This document shows positions 33,023 to 42,506 of a stretch of DNA of 64,000 bases, piece after piece. Under the pieces are notes generated by a model. The model was given only the letters and a program-made list of their open reading frames with translations. It was not told where the DNA came from and ran no database searches. Position numbers and translations under genes: made by a program. The stretch comes from Lineus longissimus (Eukaryota > Nemertea > Pilidiophora > Heteronemertea > Lineidae): NCBI RefSeq assembly GCF_910592395.1, contig NC_088322.1, positions 3,222,001-3,286,000 of the forward strand. The letters are read 5' to 3'. The first letter of the stretch is position 1. The number at the start of each line of letters is the position of its first letter.

Positions 33023-33553
33023 ATGGCAACTGGTGGCGGCGACGATTTGGGCGAAGTTAGGGTGGACAAGGATATGTCCACCCATGTGAGGAATAAGTTA
33101 CCAGGAATGCCGGAAACCCCAAGGCCACCCAGGGATTCGGAGTTCAAGAAGGGTGCTTACCTTCCACGGCCAATGTTAGGAAATGATCCGACTGACACAG
33201 AAGACTCAATGGCGTCATTCCTTGACTCATTTGCATCACTAATGCAAAACCGACTGACAATGGAGCCTAAAGGTTCAACCCCAGTGGCAAAAGTACAGGC
33301 CCCCAATAATTATCAGGTACATCAAAATTTCCGAATATGGCTAGAAAGATTTCACACATGTGCAACTCTTGCCAAAATTCCCCTGAGTGACCGTCGCAGC
33401 CAGCTGATGTCCAGGTTAGATCATCAAGCCTATATGGCAGTAGCAAATCTCCATTTACCTGAGGATCAGCCCTATGTAGAGTTCACTCAAGCCCTGGAGC
33501 GGAGGTTTCACAACACCACGAGAGAAGATTATAAATTACAGTTAAAACAATAG
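33023..33553 (+). pseudogene. Gag, N-terminal part
   Basis: MATGGGDDLGEV... runs 176 codons. The second half has the helical capsid-like pattern of Gypsy Gag (FRIWLERFHTCATLAKI; AYMAVANLHL; FTQALERRFHNTTREDY). It stops at 33551-33553 within the sequence contributed by the nested DNA transposon. Gag resumes at 35591 with NYELQQEMALDQFLLGV in the same frame, but I estimate tens of residues between the two parts are gone, so the insertion was accompanied or followed by a deletion. Confidence 0.8.
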
Positions 33554-35590
33554 TTCTGACCTGAAAAAAAATAAAGGAACATCATAAGTTACAAGGCCAG
33601 AGAGCAATAGTTCATTATCTCAAATGTTTTCCAGTCCTTTTAGTACATACCTGTATCTTTTAAAGATTCCTTGTAGCAGTTGTACACTGAAATCTTTGTA
33701 TGGGATGAAGGCAACAACTGTATGTCTTCCCTCTTAAACCCAGGGACCCGACCAGGGAGAACAAGGGCATTCTCCTCAGAATAATTAGTCAGGAAGCGCA
33801 CAGCCCTCTGCGTGTCATCAAAGGTAAATGACTTGGTGTTCGACTTCCTCCCTCCTGATTTCTTTTCCTTGGGCTCAAGTCCATTTTCGGTGATCAGTCA
33901 GACGTTTAGGGCTTCCAATCCTGAAAAATATACAACGCCTTGGTTACTTCAACGACATGTAACTTCAAATGCATTAATGTATTGCCAAACATACCAAAGG
34001 GCTCCTCAAACCTTGTGTGAATAGGTACTTCTTGCAGTAAGTGACAATAACATTTTAACAAGGAATCTGCTACATGGCGTTATACTTACACATGCAAAAA
34101 CATGAATGTATCTCGACAAATCCGCTGTCCCTCAAGCCAGAAGGTTGTCTTCTGATTCAACTTCCATGGAGTCTGCTCCTTTCTCCTGCTTTTAGCAGTC
34201 ATCTCCGAGGAGTTTATTCCACACGATAGCTTCCCTAAAAGAACGAGCATTTGCTCCCCTGAAAAGAAACAGAATGATTAGCGTCAACACAAGAATCATT
34301 GATATTTTTATACCGTTTTCACATAACATCCATTGTAATTACATGTAGACCTAACTATGTATTCAACTCTCTGAGTCTTAAATAAACTTGGCATCAATTC
34401 ACCATCAAGATTTCTTTGTTTCTTTGCTTATACTCACTTGGTGTCAGCTGCATCATGGCCATTCTCCTATGCACCTTATCTTGGGCTGTGTACCGTTGAT
34501 GACAAGGCTGGCCATCATTATGCTTGCAAGTACAACTGAAAATGAATGGAAGATTGATTGATTAGGTCTAGGCAACCACAGATTGAGATAGGCTGACATA
34601 CATAGGCCTAGTGTACATGGTGTAGGTCCCTCTGTGCATGCTGGACCCCAACACTCTGTTGTTTGTTTACACAAAGACCATGTCAATGTTTACATATTTT
34701 GTGCCTAAATTTTGAAGAAACTATCAATTTGGGGGGCATATGAACATACTGAAAACAATGAAAGACATCCTGAAAATCGTCTAACCTGAACTTAGAGGAC
34801 TTTTCCCACTCAGCCTGGCCAAAATCGCCAGCATTGCACTCTTTGTACTCTGCAGCAGCTTGGCTATTCATGACCGAATCGAAGGTCCCAGAAGTCTGGT
34901 CAAATTCATCCTCATCTGACTCCTCTCCATCATCCAAATCGCTTTGTACGTCTTCTTGGTCATCTATCCAAGACTCTCCAAAGAATTCCCCGACTAAATT
35001 CGATAGATTATCGCGATCATTGGCGTTTAAATTGAGCAAAGTGGCTATTTCAGACTCCATGGCTTAGAACGGAAATAAGGCTCGATATGTAAACAGCGCA
35101 TGCGCGGCGTGATTTCGACCAATCAGCGATCGTCTTTCAGCGTCTCGTTGGCAACAATCACGTTTTTGTTTACAGCCATGGGGTGCTTGTTTTGATGGTT
35201 TTCATTGGTTTATATCGTGAACGACGTATCAACCTTCATTGGCATCGGAACACTCCCCGAGAGGAGATTCCAAGCTTTCCACTGATACTAAATATAGCCG
35301 GGAAATCCCAGTCGACCAGCGATGAAGAGGAGTTCTTTTCGAAGATTTTACAGGGTTTCTTAGAGATTTTCTCATTGTTTTTTTCATGCACCTTCACATA
35401 AAAAGGTATTTTTATGTATTTAAGATAGGAATTTTACAATTTTTCCCATCTGCAAGTGTCCTTTATTCATTTTTCTGGCGTGTGATGCATGAACCCGAAA
35501 ATCAATAATTTTTCATACACAATGCATTAGAGGGCTATAGCTCACAATGGGGCCGCGCGACTTCCGTACGGTTTTGTACTGGAGGGTCAC
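33550..35590 (-). mobile_element. 5' half of a DUF7869-type DNA transposon (copy A), nested in gag
   Basis: On the minus strand this is nearly identical to 54314-56375 of the full copy. The terminal repeat GTGACCCTCCAGTACAAAAC ends at 35590 and is immediately followed by gag codons. Exons corresponding to 1-4 of the transposase are present at about 35060-34786, 34535-34438, 34259-34091 and 33921-33638, all minus, with the first donor GTTAGA instead of GTGAGA. Homology stops at 33550, inside the fourth intron at a duplicated splice-acceptor segment, so exons 5 and 6 (the catalytic core) and the other terminal repeat are absent. It cannot encode a working transposase. Confidence 0.85.
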
Positions 35591-36217
35591 AATTATGAGC
35601 TTCAACAGGAGATGGCCCTGGATCAGTTCTTGCTTGGGGTCAGGGCGGCCGAGCCAGTTAGACAACAATTACTGATGCGCTCCCCGAAGACAATTCAAGA
35701 AGCCATCCGTACCGCTCGCCAACTAGATGCAGCTCAATTGCTATTAAAACAGGGTGTACCAGCAAGCTCTGACAAGGGTAAGGCCAGGGGAGGGAATTCC
35801 ATTCAAAATTCAGCCCCGGTGGCTGCAGCTACAGCCGCCCAGTCACAGTCGGATCTATCAAAGGTACTAGAAATGCTGCAAAAAATGGATAGCAGGATAA
35901 GTAATTTTGAAACTGCAACCAAGAACAGTGGTGGAGGTGGTGGCCCCTGTTGGAGATGTAATCAGTATGGGCACAGACCCAGCTTTTGCCCAACTGTAGA
36001 ATGCTTTGACTGCACAAAATGGGGCACATGTCTCGATCCTGCCCTACAAAATCGGGAAACTCAAAACAGGGGTCGTCGAGGGGCGGACAGACCCCGACAC
36101 AACAGTAAGAGCCTCATTGGAGACAGAGACATTGAACAACTTGGGTACATTAGAACCCCAGTTGTCCGAGGAGGAATTGTGGATTACGCCGGTGCATACA
36201 ACATCACTTGTGGTTGA
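35591..36217 (+). pseudogene. Gag, C-terminal part with zinc knuckles
   Basis: It continues in the gag frame immediately after the nested insert. SPKTIQEAIRTARQLDAAQ is a typical Gypsy Gag segment. The first CCHC knuckle is CWRCNQYGHRPSFC (about 35950-35990). The second, CFDCTKWG then HMSRSC, is split between frames at about 36020-36030, a one-base frameshift. After it the listed frame reads nonsense to a stop at 36217. Knuckles bind the genomic RNA during packaging. Confidence 0.8.
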
Positions 36218-37361
36218 TCAAGAATCATCACACAGGGACAAACTGGGTTCTGCCCTAGACGCTTGGTTGTCCAAAAGTGGCCCTGCCTTGGGAACCACGA
36301 ATTTCTTGATTAATCCAGCACAGGCGACATTGACGGACACTCTGAATTCTGCCCTAGAAATTCAGCGGTCAAAAAGTGGCCCCACCCTGGATACCACCAG
36401 TTCGCAACTTAACCCAGCAGCCCCAGAGTTTTGCCCAAAATCGCCATCCTTGTCAGTTGGGCAAATTCAGTTCACAGATGGAAGTTTATATGCATCTGGA
36501 TTTATTGCCGACATACCTGCTTCATTACTCTTGGACACCGGTGCCGCTCGGACAATCATCAGTAGTAATCTATGGCATCAGTGCAATAAGTCTGGAAGTT
36601 TTGAACTTACAGGAGTTGATGGCTCCCTGCACTCTGCCACTGGTCAAAGTCTCAAGATATTAGGGGTGGCTGATCTTGCCTTCCAGTTGGGATCACAGGC
36701 CTTCGTTCACCCCACCATCGTTGTTGAAGATCTGGCATATCCGTGTCTACTTGGGAGCGATTTCTTCGCGGGACACAATTGTAGTATCAGTTATGAAACA
36801 GCAACTCTGAAAATAGGCGAGATTGAAATTCCATTGCGCCAGCAATGTGAAGAGCCAAATATTTGTCGCATTGTCCTTGGCAAAACAACAAAAATTCCGG
36901 CAAATACAGAGATGATAGTACCTGGAAAATTAGCTAAGTTGCCATCGAAGAGCCACCTGGTACATGGACTGGTAGCTGAAGGCACGGGTAATCACAACTT
37001 TGTCACTGGGCGATCTTTGGTGTCTTCAGATCATGGTAAGGTGCCAGTGCGAATTGCTAATTTCACAGATAAGCCTATATCAATCCATACTAATCGTACC
37101 CTAGGCTGGTTCCACCCAGTGATGGAAGTCGAAACTGCTATGGAAATGGAAAAATTCTGCAGTGCGCCACAGGCAGAGTATACAGCCCCAAAATATATCA
37201 AGAGGGAGAAGAAGTGGAAGAAGCCTGACCATCTCTCTTCCAAAAATAAAAGGATACGAGTGGTGCTACCTCTACCGTTAATGCTAAAGTCAAAGAAACC
37301 AGAAGTATGCCTGGCCCAAGGGCCACCCCTGGTGATATCAATTTTGTATCATCAGAAGTGA
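36006..37361 (+). CDS. Gypsy protease region of Pol
   Basis: The frame is open for 451 codons. The retropepsin active site LLDTGAARTIIS lies at about 36528-36563 with flap-like VDGSLHSATGQ downstream and the conserved CLLGSDFF (about 36750-36770) near the domain end. The first third is spacer with a diverged internal duplication (LDAWLSKSGPALGTT / LEIQRSKSGPTLDTT). The domain cleaves Gag-Pol during assembly. The next domain is in the -1 frame with a 55-bp overlap, which may be programmed or mutational; no classical slippery heptamer is evident. Confidence 0.85.
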   Translation: MTAQNGAHVSILPYKIGKLKTGVVEGRTDPDTTVRASLETETLNNLGTLEPQLSEEELWITPVHTTSLVVDQESSHRDKLGSALDAWLSKSGPALGTTNFLINPAQATLTDTLNSALEIQRSKSGPTLDTTSSQLNPAAPEFCPKSPSLSVGQIQFTDGSLYASGFIADIPASLLLDTGAARTIISSNLWHQCNKSGSFELTGVDGSLHSATGQSLKILGVADLAFQLGSQAFVHPTIVVEDLAYPCLLGSDFFAGHNCSISYETATLKIGEIEIPLRQQCEEPNICRIVLGKTTKIPANTEMIVPGKLAKLPSKSHLVHGLVAEGTGNHNFVTGRSLVSSDHGKVPVRIANFTDKPISIHTNRTLGWFHPVMEVETAMEMEKFCSAPQAEYTAPKYIKREKKWKKPDHLSSKNKRIRVVLPLPLMLKSKKPEVCLAQGPPLVISILYHQK

Positions 37362-38791
37362 GTAAACCAGCCGGGACTCAAGGACATGGTAGCAATTCAG
37401 GTTCTTCAAAACCTCTCCCTTCAGGCTTTATTGAAGGGGGAGGGGGTGCTGATTTGGATGCCCTCTTTGAAAAACTTGATATTGACAACTTGAAAATTGA
37501 TGAGGAACAACGGTCCATTGTCAAGGATTTAATTGCTGAACATCAGTCAGTGTTTTCGATGGATGATTTCGATCTCGGGAAGACCAAGGTGATCGAGCAC
37601 AAGATTGAGACAGGTGATGCTGTTCCCATTAAACAGAGACCTCGTCGTGTCCCACCACATCACCAGAAATTTGTGGACAAGACAGTGAAGGAGTTGCTTG
37701 ATCGTGAACTAATTGCAGAGTCACAAAGTCCATGGAGCTCCCCGATTGTCTTGGCCAAAAAACATGATGGTTCTTACAGACTCTGCATTGACTATAGAAA
37801 ATTAAATTCTTGTACAGTGAAGTCGGCCCAGCCATTAGCGAGGATAGATGATACATTAAGTAAACTCTCTGGATCCATTTACTTTTCTTGCCTCGACTGC
37901 GCGAGCGGATACTGGCAAGTGGGAGTAGCGGCAGAGGACCAACTTAAAACTTCATTTGTGACTCGGGTAAAGCAGTATGAGTGGCGGTCCATGCCATTTG
38001 GACTTACAGGAGCCCCGGCCACTTTCACCAGATTGATGAACATTGTATTTGGCGGCCTGGACTTCTGCTTGGTTTACCTCGACGATATTATAATCTTTTC
38101 ATCATCTTTCGCAGAGCATATTGACCAACTACATCAGGTCTTCACTCATTTAGAAGAAGCTAACCTTAAACTCAAGCCCAGCAAGTGTAAACTATTTCAA
38201 GGCATGGTGAAGTTTTTGGGCCATATTGTTAACTCTGAGGGAATCTCTACCGATCCAGAAAAGATCCAGAAGGTGGTTGACTGGCCTACCCCAACAACAG
38301 TCACAGATGTTCGTGCATTTATGGGGCTCGCAACTTATTATCAGGAATTTGTGCAGGATCTTGCTGCAATAGCTGGTCCTCTTCATGCTCTGACAAGAAA
38401 AAATGTACCCTTTATCTGGACAGACCAAAGTGGGAATTCGTTCCAACAGCTGAAGAAATGTCTCACTACCTCCCCAGTATTAGCTTATCCAGATTTCGGA
38501 GAAGAAGCAGGGCGATTCATCTTGGATTGTGATGCCTCAGATACAGCATTGGGTGGTGTCCTGTCACAAGAGCAAGCCGATGGAACTGAGAAGGTCATTG
38601 CTTATGGCAGTAAAACCTTGCAAGGTGGTGAGACCAATTACTGTACCACTCGTCGGGAGATGTTGGCATTCGTGACATTCGCCGAACATTATCGTTATTA
38701 CCTCCTTGGCAAGAAATTTCTGGTCAGAACAGATAATATGGCTCTCCGTTGGCTGTTGAATTTTAAAGAGCCCTCCGGCCAAATAGCCTGA
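37307..38791 (+). CDS. Gypsy reverse transcriptase and RNase H, ended by a nonsense codon
   Basis: RT motifs in order: SPWSSPIVLAKKHDGSYRLC, DYRKLN, FSCLDCASGYWQV, MPFGLTGAPATF, VYLDDIIIF (the YxDD polymerase box at about 38073-38100), FLGHIVNSEGI. The RNase H domain shows LDCDASDTALGGVL (first Asp), TRREMLAFV (Glu), VRTDNMALRWLL (second Asp). The frame stops at TGA 38789-38791 where relatives read QLARWLERL, consistent with one CGA-to-TGA change; the downstream reading frame continues unbroken. RT copies element RNA to DNA; RNase H removes the RNA strand. Confidence 0.93.
   Translation: MPGPRATPGDINFVSSEVSKPAGTQGHGSNSGSSKPLPSGFIEGGGGADLDALFEKLDIDNLKIDEEQRSIVKDLIAEHQSVFSMDDFDLGKTKVIEHKIETGDAVPIKQRPRRVPPHHQKFVDKTVKELLDRELIAESQSPWSSPIVLAKKHDGSYRLCIDYRKLNSCTVKSAQPLARIDDTLSKLSGSIYFSCLDCASGYWQVGVAAEDQLKTSFVTRVKQYEWRSMPFGLTGAPATFTRLMNIVFGGLDFCLVYLDDIIIFSSSFAEHIDQLHQVFTHLEEANLKLKPSKCKLFQGMVKFLGHIVNSEGISTDPEKIQKVVDWPTPTTVTDVRAFMGLATYYQEFVQDLAAIAGPLHALTRKNVPFIWTDQSGNSFQQLKKCLTTSPVLAYPDFGEEAGRFILDCDASDTALGGVLSQEQADGTEKVIAYGSKTLQGGETNYCTTRREMLAFVTFAEHYRYYLLGKKFLVRTDNMALRWLLNFKEPSGQIA
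37417..37446 (+). repeat. Internal copy of a 30-bp hairpin plus purine tract
   Basis: CCCTTCAGGCTTTATTGAAG followed by GGGGAGGGGG; identical to 41282-41311. The CCCTTCA/TGAAGGG stem precedes a 13-base purine run inside the Pol coding region. Confidence 0.8.
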
Positions 38792-39886
38792 TGGTTAGAG
38801 AGACTGGCAGAATTTCACTATGATATTGAACATCGCCCCGGTGCACGTCATGGAAATGCTGATGCCCTGTCACGTCGACAACACCATCATGGAGACTGTC
38901 CTACATGTGGGCCAACTGGAGTGAAGAAACCACCAAAGAGCATGATTAACGTCATCCAGCAAGGGCAGGCAACCAACACTTTGCCAAAGTTCATCTGGTC
39001 ACATGAAAAGGCCCAGCAAGATGACCCAAATTTAAAAGCCGTCCACAAGAATTTTTCTGAGAATCACGCCGATCCAGCTGAGCGAGTTTTGCAGGGCTGC
39101 AGTTTCCTGGAAAGGACCATTTGGGCTCAGCGGCAGCAGCTCGAGATGATAGATGGTGTCCTCTACTTCAACCTGGATAAGAAACATCCAAGACTTGTAT
39201 TGCCAGGGTCTCTGGTGCAGCCTGCTTTGGTACAAGTGCATGAAGGATTTGGTGGAGCACACCTGGGTGTGCGGAAGACATACTCCGAGTTAAAACTTCG
39301 ATGTTGGCGGCCAGGGCTTAAGCGCAATCTCATCGATTACATCCGAACTTGTGATACCTACCAGAAGTGCAAGTCAGTAGGACAGCGTTACAAGGCCCCA
39401 TTGAAGCCGATACCCGCTGGACGTCGCAATCAAAGGCTCCATATTGACGTGATAGGTAAAATTAACCCACCATCAAAGAAGGGGAACTGTTTCATTCTTG
39501 TTGCCCAGGATGCGTTTACAAAGTGGCCGGAGGCGTGGGCGCTAAGAAATGTCAAGGCAACTACTTGTGCCAGGGTTCTGGTGAACGAGTGGGTGAGCCA
39601 ATTTGGAGTCCCAGAAAACATCCACTCAGATCAAGGGACCAACTTTGAATCGCGAGTATTCAAGGAGATGTGCACATTGCTTGGGATACACAAGAGCCGT
39701 ACCACTGCTTACCACCCAGAGTGCAACGGCCAAGTTGAAAATTTCAATGGTTCTCTCAAGGACATGTTAACTACAATGGTGAACGTAGAGGGGAGGGATT
39801 GGGATGAGCAGATCCCTTCATCGCTCATGGCTTACCGGTCCAGTATTCAGATCTCTACACAAGAAACTCCCTTCCCTTCTCAATGA
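38792..39886 (+). CDS. RNase H end and integrase
   Basis: Same frame as RT after the premature stop. RNase H closes with HRPGARHGNADALSRR (final Asp). The integrase zinc domain shows HEGFGGAHLGV...CDTYQKC (HHCC, about 39240-39370). The catalytic core shows LHIDVIG (Asp), HSDQGTNFES (Asp) and YHPECNGQVENFN (Glu), so the DD35E triad is present. The frame shifts at about 39880 just before the MTFGEEMYLPLD segment. Integrase joins element cDNA to host DNA in the nucleus. Confidence 0.9.
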   Translation, partial: WLERLAEFHYDIEHRPGARHGNADALSRRQHHHGDCPTCGPTGVKKPPKSMINVIQQGQATNTLPKFIWSHEKAQQDDPNLKAVHKNFSENHADPAERVLQGCSFLERTIWAQRQQLEMIDGVLYFNLDKKHPRLVLPGSLVQPALVQVHEGFGGAHLGVRKTYSELKLRCWRPGLKRNLIDYIRTCDTYQKCKSVGQRYKAPLKPIPAGRRNQRLHIDVIGKINPPSKKGNCFILVAQDAFTKWPEAWALRNVKATTCARVLVNEWVSQFGVPENIHSDQGTNFESRVFKEMCTLLGIHKSRTTAYHPECNGQVENFNGSLKDMLTTMVNVEGRDWDEQIPSSLMAYRSSIQISTQETPFPSQ

Positions 39887-40844
39887 CCTTTGGAGAGGAA
39901 ATGTACCTTCCCCTAGACATCATGATTGGAACATCCAAGTAGAACCGACAAAAACAACAAAATATGTATCTGAGCTCAGGGAACGCTTGGAGGCTGGTTA
40001 CAGGAATGTGCGAAAGAATTTAGAACTTGCTCAGCAGCGGCAACGCACCTACTATGATAGGAACACCAAGTCAGCTTCATAAAAAGTGGGTGATCTGGTT
40101 CTTTTGAAGAATCATACGGTAAAACCTGGTCATGTTCCAAAGTTCCGGAGAAAGTGGAAGGGCCCCTACACCGAACTTGAAAAACTCTCGGAGGTCAATC
40201 TTCGAATCCAGGGAGTGGCCCCGATGAAGCGCAGTATCAAAGTGGTGCACATTAACAACCTGAAACCCTTCCATGCAAGAACACCGGCAGGACAAAAACT
40301 ACCCATTGTTCCAATATCGGATGCACCTTCAGCTAGCAGTTCCAAGTCTGAAAGTGAGCAGGAGGAGGATCTGGTTGTGGTAAGGAAATCTTCAAGGGTT
40401 ACAGCTCTCGAAACTCCTGAAGCAGACACCGCAGATGGTGGTCTACATGTATTTCCAGACCATGATGAACCAGACGACTCCTTGACCTCAGGGGATCCAG
40501 CTCTCGAGACCCCTGAGGGAGACGCCGCAGATGGTGGTCCATTATCAAACTCGGAGGAACCAGGAAATGTCTCTCTGCCCTCTGGGTCAGAGCAAGTAAC
40601 ATACAAGGATTCTTCAGATGATAGCAGTGGCGGTAGTGATAGCCAGGATGACTTTGATGTTGAAGGACGTGAAACGCGCCGCGGGTTACGACCTAGAAAT
40701 AAAATCCAGAGACCTATCAGATGTAGATATTCAATTGGCTGTTGTGGGTTCCACCCGGTAGAAATGGAACATCTGAAGAAAATGAAGGATAAATGGGTGC
40801 GAATGGGGCACAAGATTAGAATAGGCTCACCCTCCGCAGAGTAA
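39887..40844 (+). pseudogene. Integrase C-terminal domain, frameshifted
   Basis: MTFGEEMYLPLDIMIG occurs in one frame right after 39880. The rest (YVSELRERLEAGYRNVRKN..., 39804-40082 frame) is in another, closed by TAA at 40080-40082. The same frame then continues VGDLVLLKN...KWKGPYTELEKL...LRIQG, the GPY/F module, and an acidic Ser-rich tail with two diverged LETPE repeats (about 40410-40530). The GPY/F module helps choose target DNA. Confidence 0.8.
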
Positions 40845-40859
40845 TAATTTTGTATTTTC

Positions 40860-41262
40860 AGATGGATGCCCTCCAGCTTGATGATGCCATGCCGGCAGCC
40901 ATAAAAGAAAAGAAATCTGAAGCCCAGAGGGATCTGCTGAGGGCACTGTTGAAGACGTTCAGGGTTAGGAGGAGGAGGAGGAGGATATGGCAGCAGTATT
41001 CCGCTGGCTTACTGGTCAGTACCCACTAGCAAAAGTGTACCATCTGCACCCTCCGTTTTCATCAGTTATCGAGCGTAGCCCGGCTATGAAGCACAAGGTC
41101 ATGATGTTCTCCAGCATGATGTGCGAGGTTGGATTTCAGCAGATTCCTCACCCAAAACTGGGCCGTCACCTGTATGACCATGAGGGTTTCCACTACACCC
41201 GGGCTGGGATGCATGAAGTTCAAGATTACATCATTCACCACGTTCAGGGAAGGCAATAGAGC
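40860..41262 (+). pseudogene. Extra 3' ORF with SGNH-hydrolase-like C-terminal motif
   Basis: A start at 40862 (MDALQLDDAMPAAI...) is in a different frame from the better ORF, 40987-41259. The latter ends KLGRHLYDHEGFHYTRAGMH then EVQDYIIHHV; a D..G.H.T..G block near the C-terminus resembles block V of SGNH/GDSL hydrolases. The N-terminal catalytic Ser block is not visible, so a frameshifted or truncated gene is likely. It sits where some Gypsy elements carry env or other accessory genes. The assignment rests on one short motif. Confidence 0.35.
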
Positions 41263-41281
41263 GTCATTCAATCGAACTTCC

Positions 41282-41312
41282 CCCTTCAGGCTTTATTGAA
41301 GGGGGAGGGGGG
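41282..41312 (+). repeat. 3' copy of the hairpin plus purine tract
   Basis: Identical over 30 bp to 37417-37446, here followed by one more G. It lies about 416 bp before the 3' LTR, so it is not the LTR-adjacent primer. The short purine run GGGGGATGG at 41720-41728 fits the usual polypurine position. Confidence 0.8.
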
Positions 41313-41728
41313 TACCGCTCTGGTTACCATGGGAGTTAGTTCGTTGGTATTTGGAAGTGCGATTTACTGTGACGATTCGAAGGATTATTATTATTCGAAG
41401 GACAATTTTGTTTACGGATTATCGCTCATGTGACTTTAAAGTGCAATTTTGTTTTAATTTTGTTTGTGCTGATTCTGTATTGCAGTGGATATTATATTAG
41501 TATGTGTGTTTATACTGCTGAAACTCTTTGGACGACTGCTAACCTGTAGTGTTCGATTTGATTACTGTTCGACCAGAGGAATATTGCATAATTGGATTCA
41601 GGGTTACGGATTCATTGGAAAAGACCTTCGTAGTTTATTCTTGCAGTTCCTCATTTGGTCTTGTTAATTTCTTATTACTTTGGTCAAAGTTAGTACTAGT
41701 AACTGTGACCGAATTTTGTGGGGGATGG
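41313..41728 (+). other. 3' untranslated region of the Gypsy element
   Basis: No ORF of note. It ends in GGGGGATGG immediately before the LTR, the candidate polypurine tract for plus-strand priming. Confidence 0.6.
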
Positions 41729-41985
41729 TGTGGTGCCCTAGCCTAAATGTATGCTCCCGTATGGAGCAGTGAGCAAGAGGTCATCGGCTAGGGCAGCAGA
41801 CCAGTCCTGTCTTCGGCAGCTCTTGTTGGAGCGCGCGGCGGCCGCAGAAGAGATGCATTGTGGTTGTTGTTGTCAGAAAAACATGTGAGAATATTGTGTA
41901 GATGGTTGTTCGATTTCCTGAATAAAAAGGCAGAAATTACCAGAAGAAACTTAGTTCGTCCATTTATGGTAAGAAAATCACGACA
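41729..41985 (+). repeat. 3' LTR
   Basis: 257 bp, TG...CA. It matches the 5' LTR with four substitutions and a 10-bp deletion, and is followed by the target duplicate ATTA. Confidence 0.92.
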
Positions 41986-42318
41986 ATTAGATCACAAGAT
42001 GTAGACGAAAGACGGGCTTTGCACGGACAAGGAAATTTTGAAGTTGCTTCGTGGTTAAGTACAAGATTCAGGACTACTCAAGTGTGTTGGGTTCTACTGC
42101 CCGAGGATGAAAAGTTAAAACGATACGCGAAATTCACGAAATACAGGTTACTCCGGGAAACACAAGGACACATCATCACATCAACTGACGGGAAACTACC
42201 AATACCGAGGACACCGATGACGGCAAAGAAACCAGGACAACGCAAGCGTGGAAGAAATGAACGAACACAAAAAATTCAAAACAAAGGAGTACGCGTTGAC
42301 ATGGTTGAGGAAATCTAA
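41986..42318 (+). pseudogene. MULE-type gene, 3' part after the LTR element
   Basis: Reading from the restored ATTA, the MULE frame continues VIRSQDVDERRALHGQGNFE, then WLSTRFRTTQVCWVLLPEDE, and ends in a basic tail (KKPGQRKRGRNERTQK) at 42318. The continuity across 9.8 kb shows that the LTR element inserted into one gene. Function as for the 5' part. Confidence 0.85.
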
Positions 42319-42506
42319 ATGGCTAGCCTATGTACATTCTGTTCTTGTTTATTGGACTTTACCGCGGTGAAAATGTTTACGAATGTTCTGAATGTTTGAT
42401 ATTCAATCTCAATTCGATATGGGAGTCTAAACAGTGTCTTAATAAAAATATTACACTATACTAAAATGGTTATTTGACATCCTAGTATTATATTATAGAT
42501 GAAACG
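42319..42506. other. 3' flank of the MULE gene
   Basis: A/T-rich, with AATAAAAA at about 42440 as a possible polyadenylation signal. No terminal inverted repeat was matched to the 5' side. Confidence 0.4.

Larger units (their letters stand above)
32192..41985 (+). mobile_element. Gypsy-type LTR retrotransposon inserted in the MULE gene
   Basis: Two LTRs (32192-32458 and 41729-41985) begin TG and end CA and are flanked by ATTA on both sides (32188-32191, 41986-41989). Removing the element and one ATTA restores the MULE frame exactly. Internal order is gag, protease, RT-RNase H, integrase (Gypsy order), then an extra ORF. The LTRs differ by four substitutions and one 10-bp indel, so insertion is fairly recent. 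Inactivating changes: a gag deletion around a nested DNA transposon, a frameshift in the second zinc knuckle, TGA at 38789, frameshifts near 39886 and a stop at 40080. Confidence 0.92.

Noticed and set aside
40166-40813. 215-codon minus-strand ORF opposite the integrase tail
   Set aside because: Shadow of the acidic Ser/Glu-rich plus-strand frame; composition is the complement of that bias.
41313-41728. Treating the 3' hairpin/purine tract as the LTR-adjacent polypurine tract and moving the LTR start to 41313
   Set aside because: LTR identity clearly starts at TGTGG (41729), the 5' copy abuts MULE sequence and an ATTA duplication there, and a purine run sits right before 41729.
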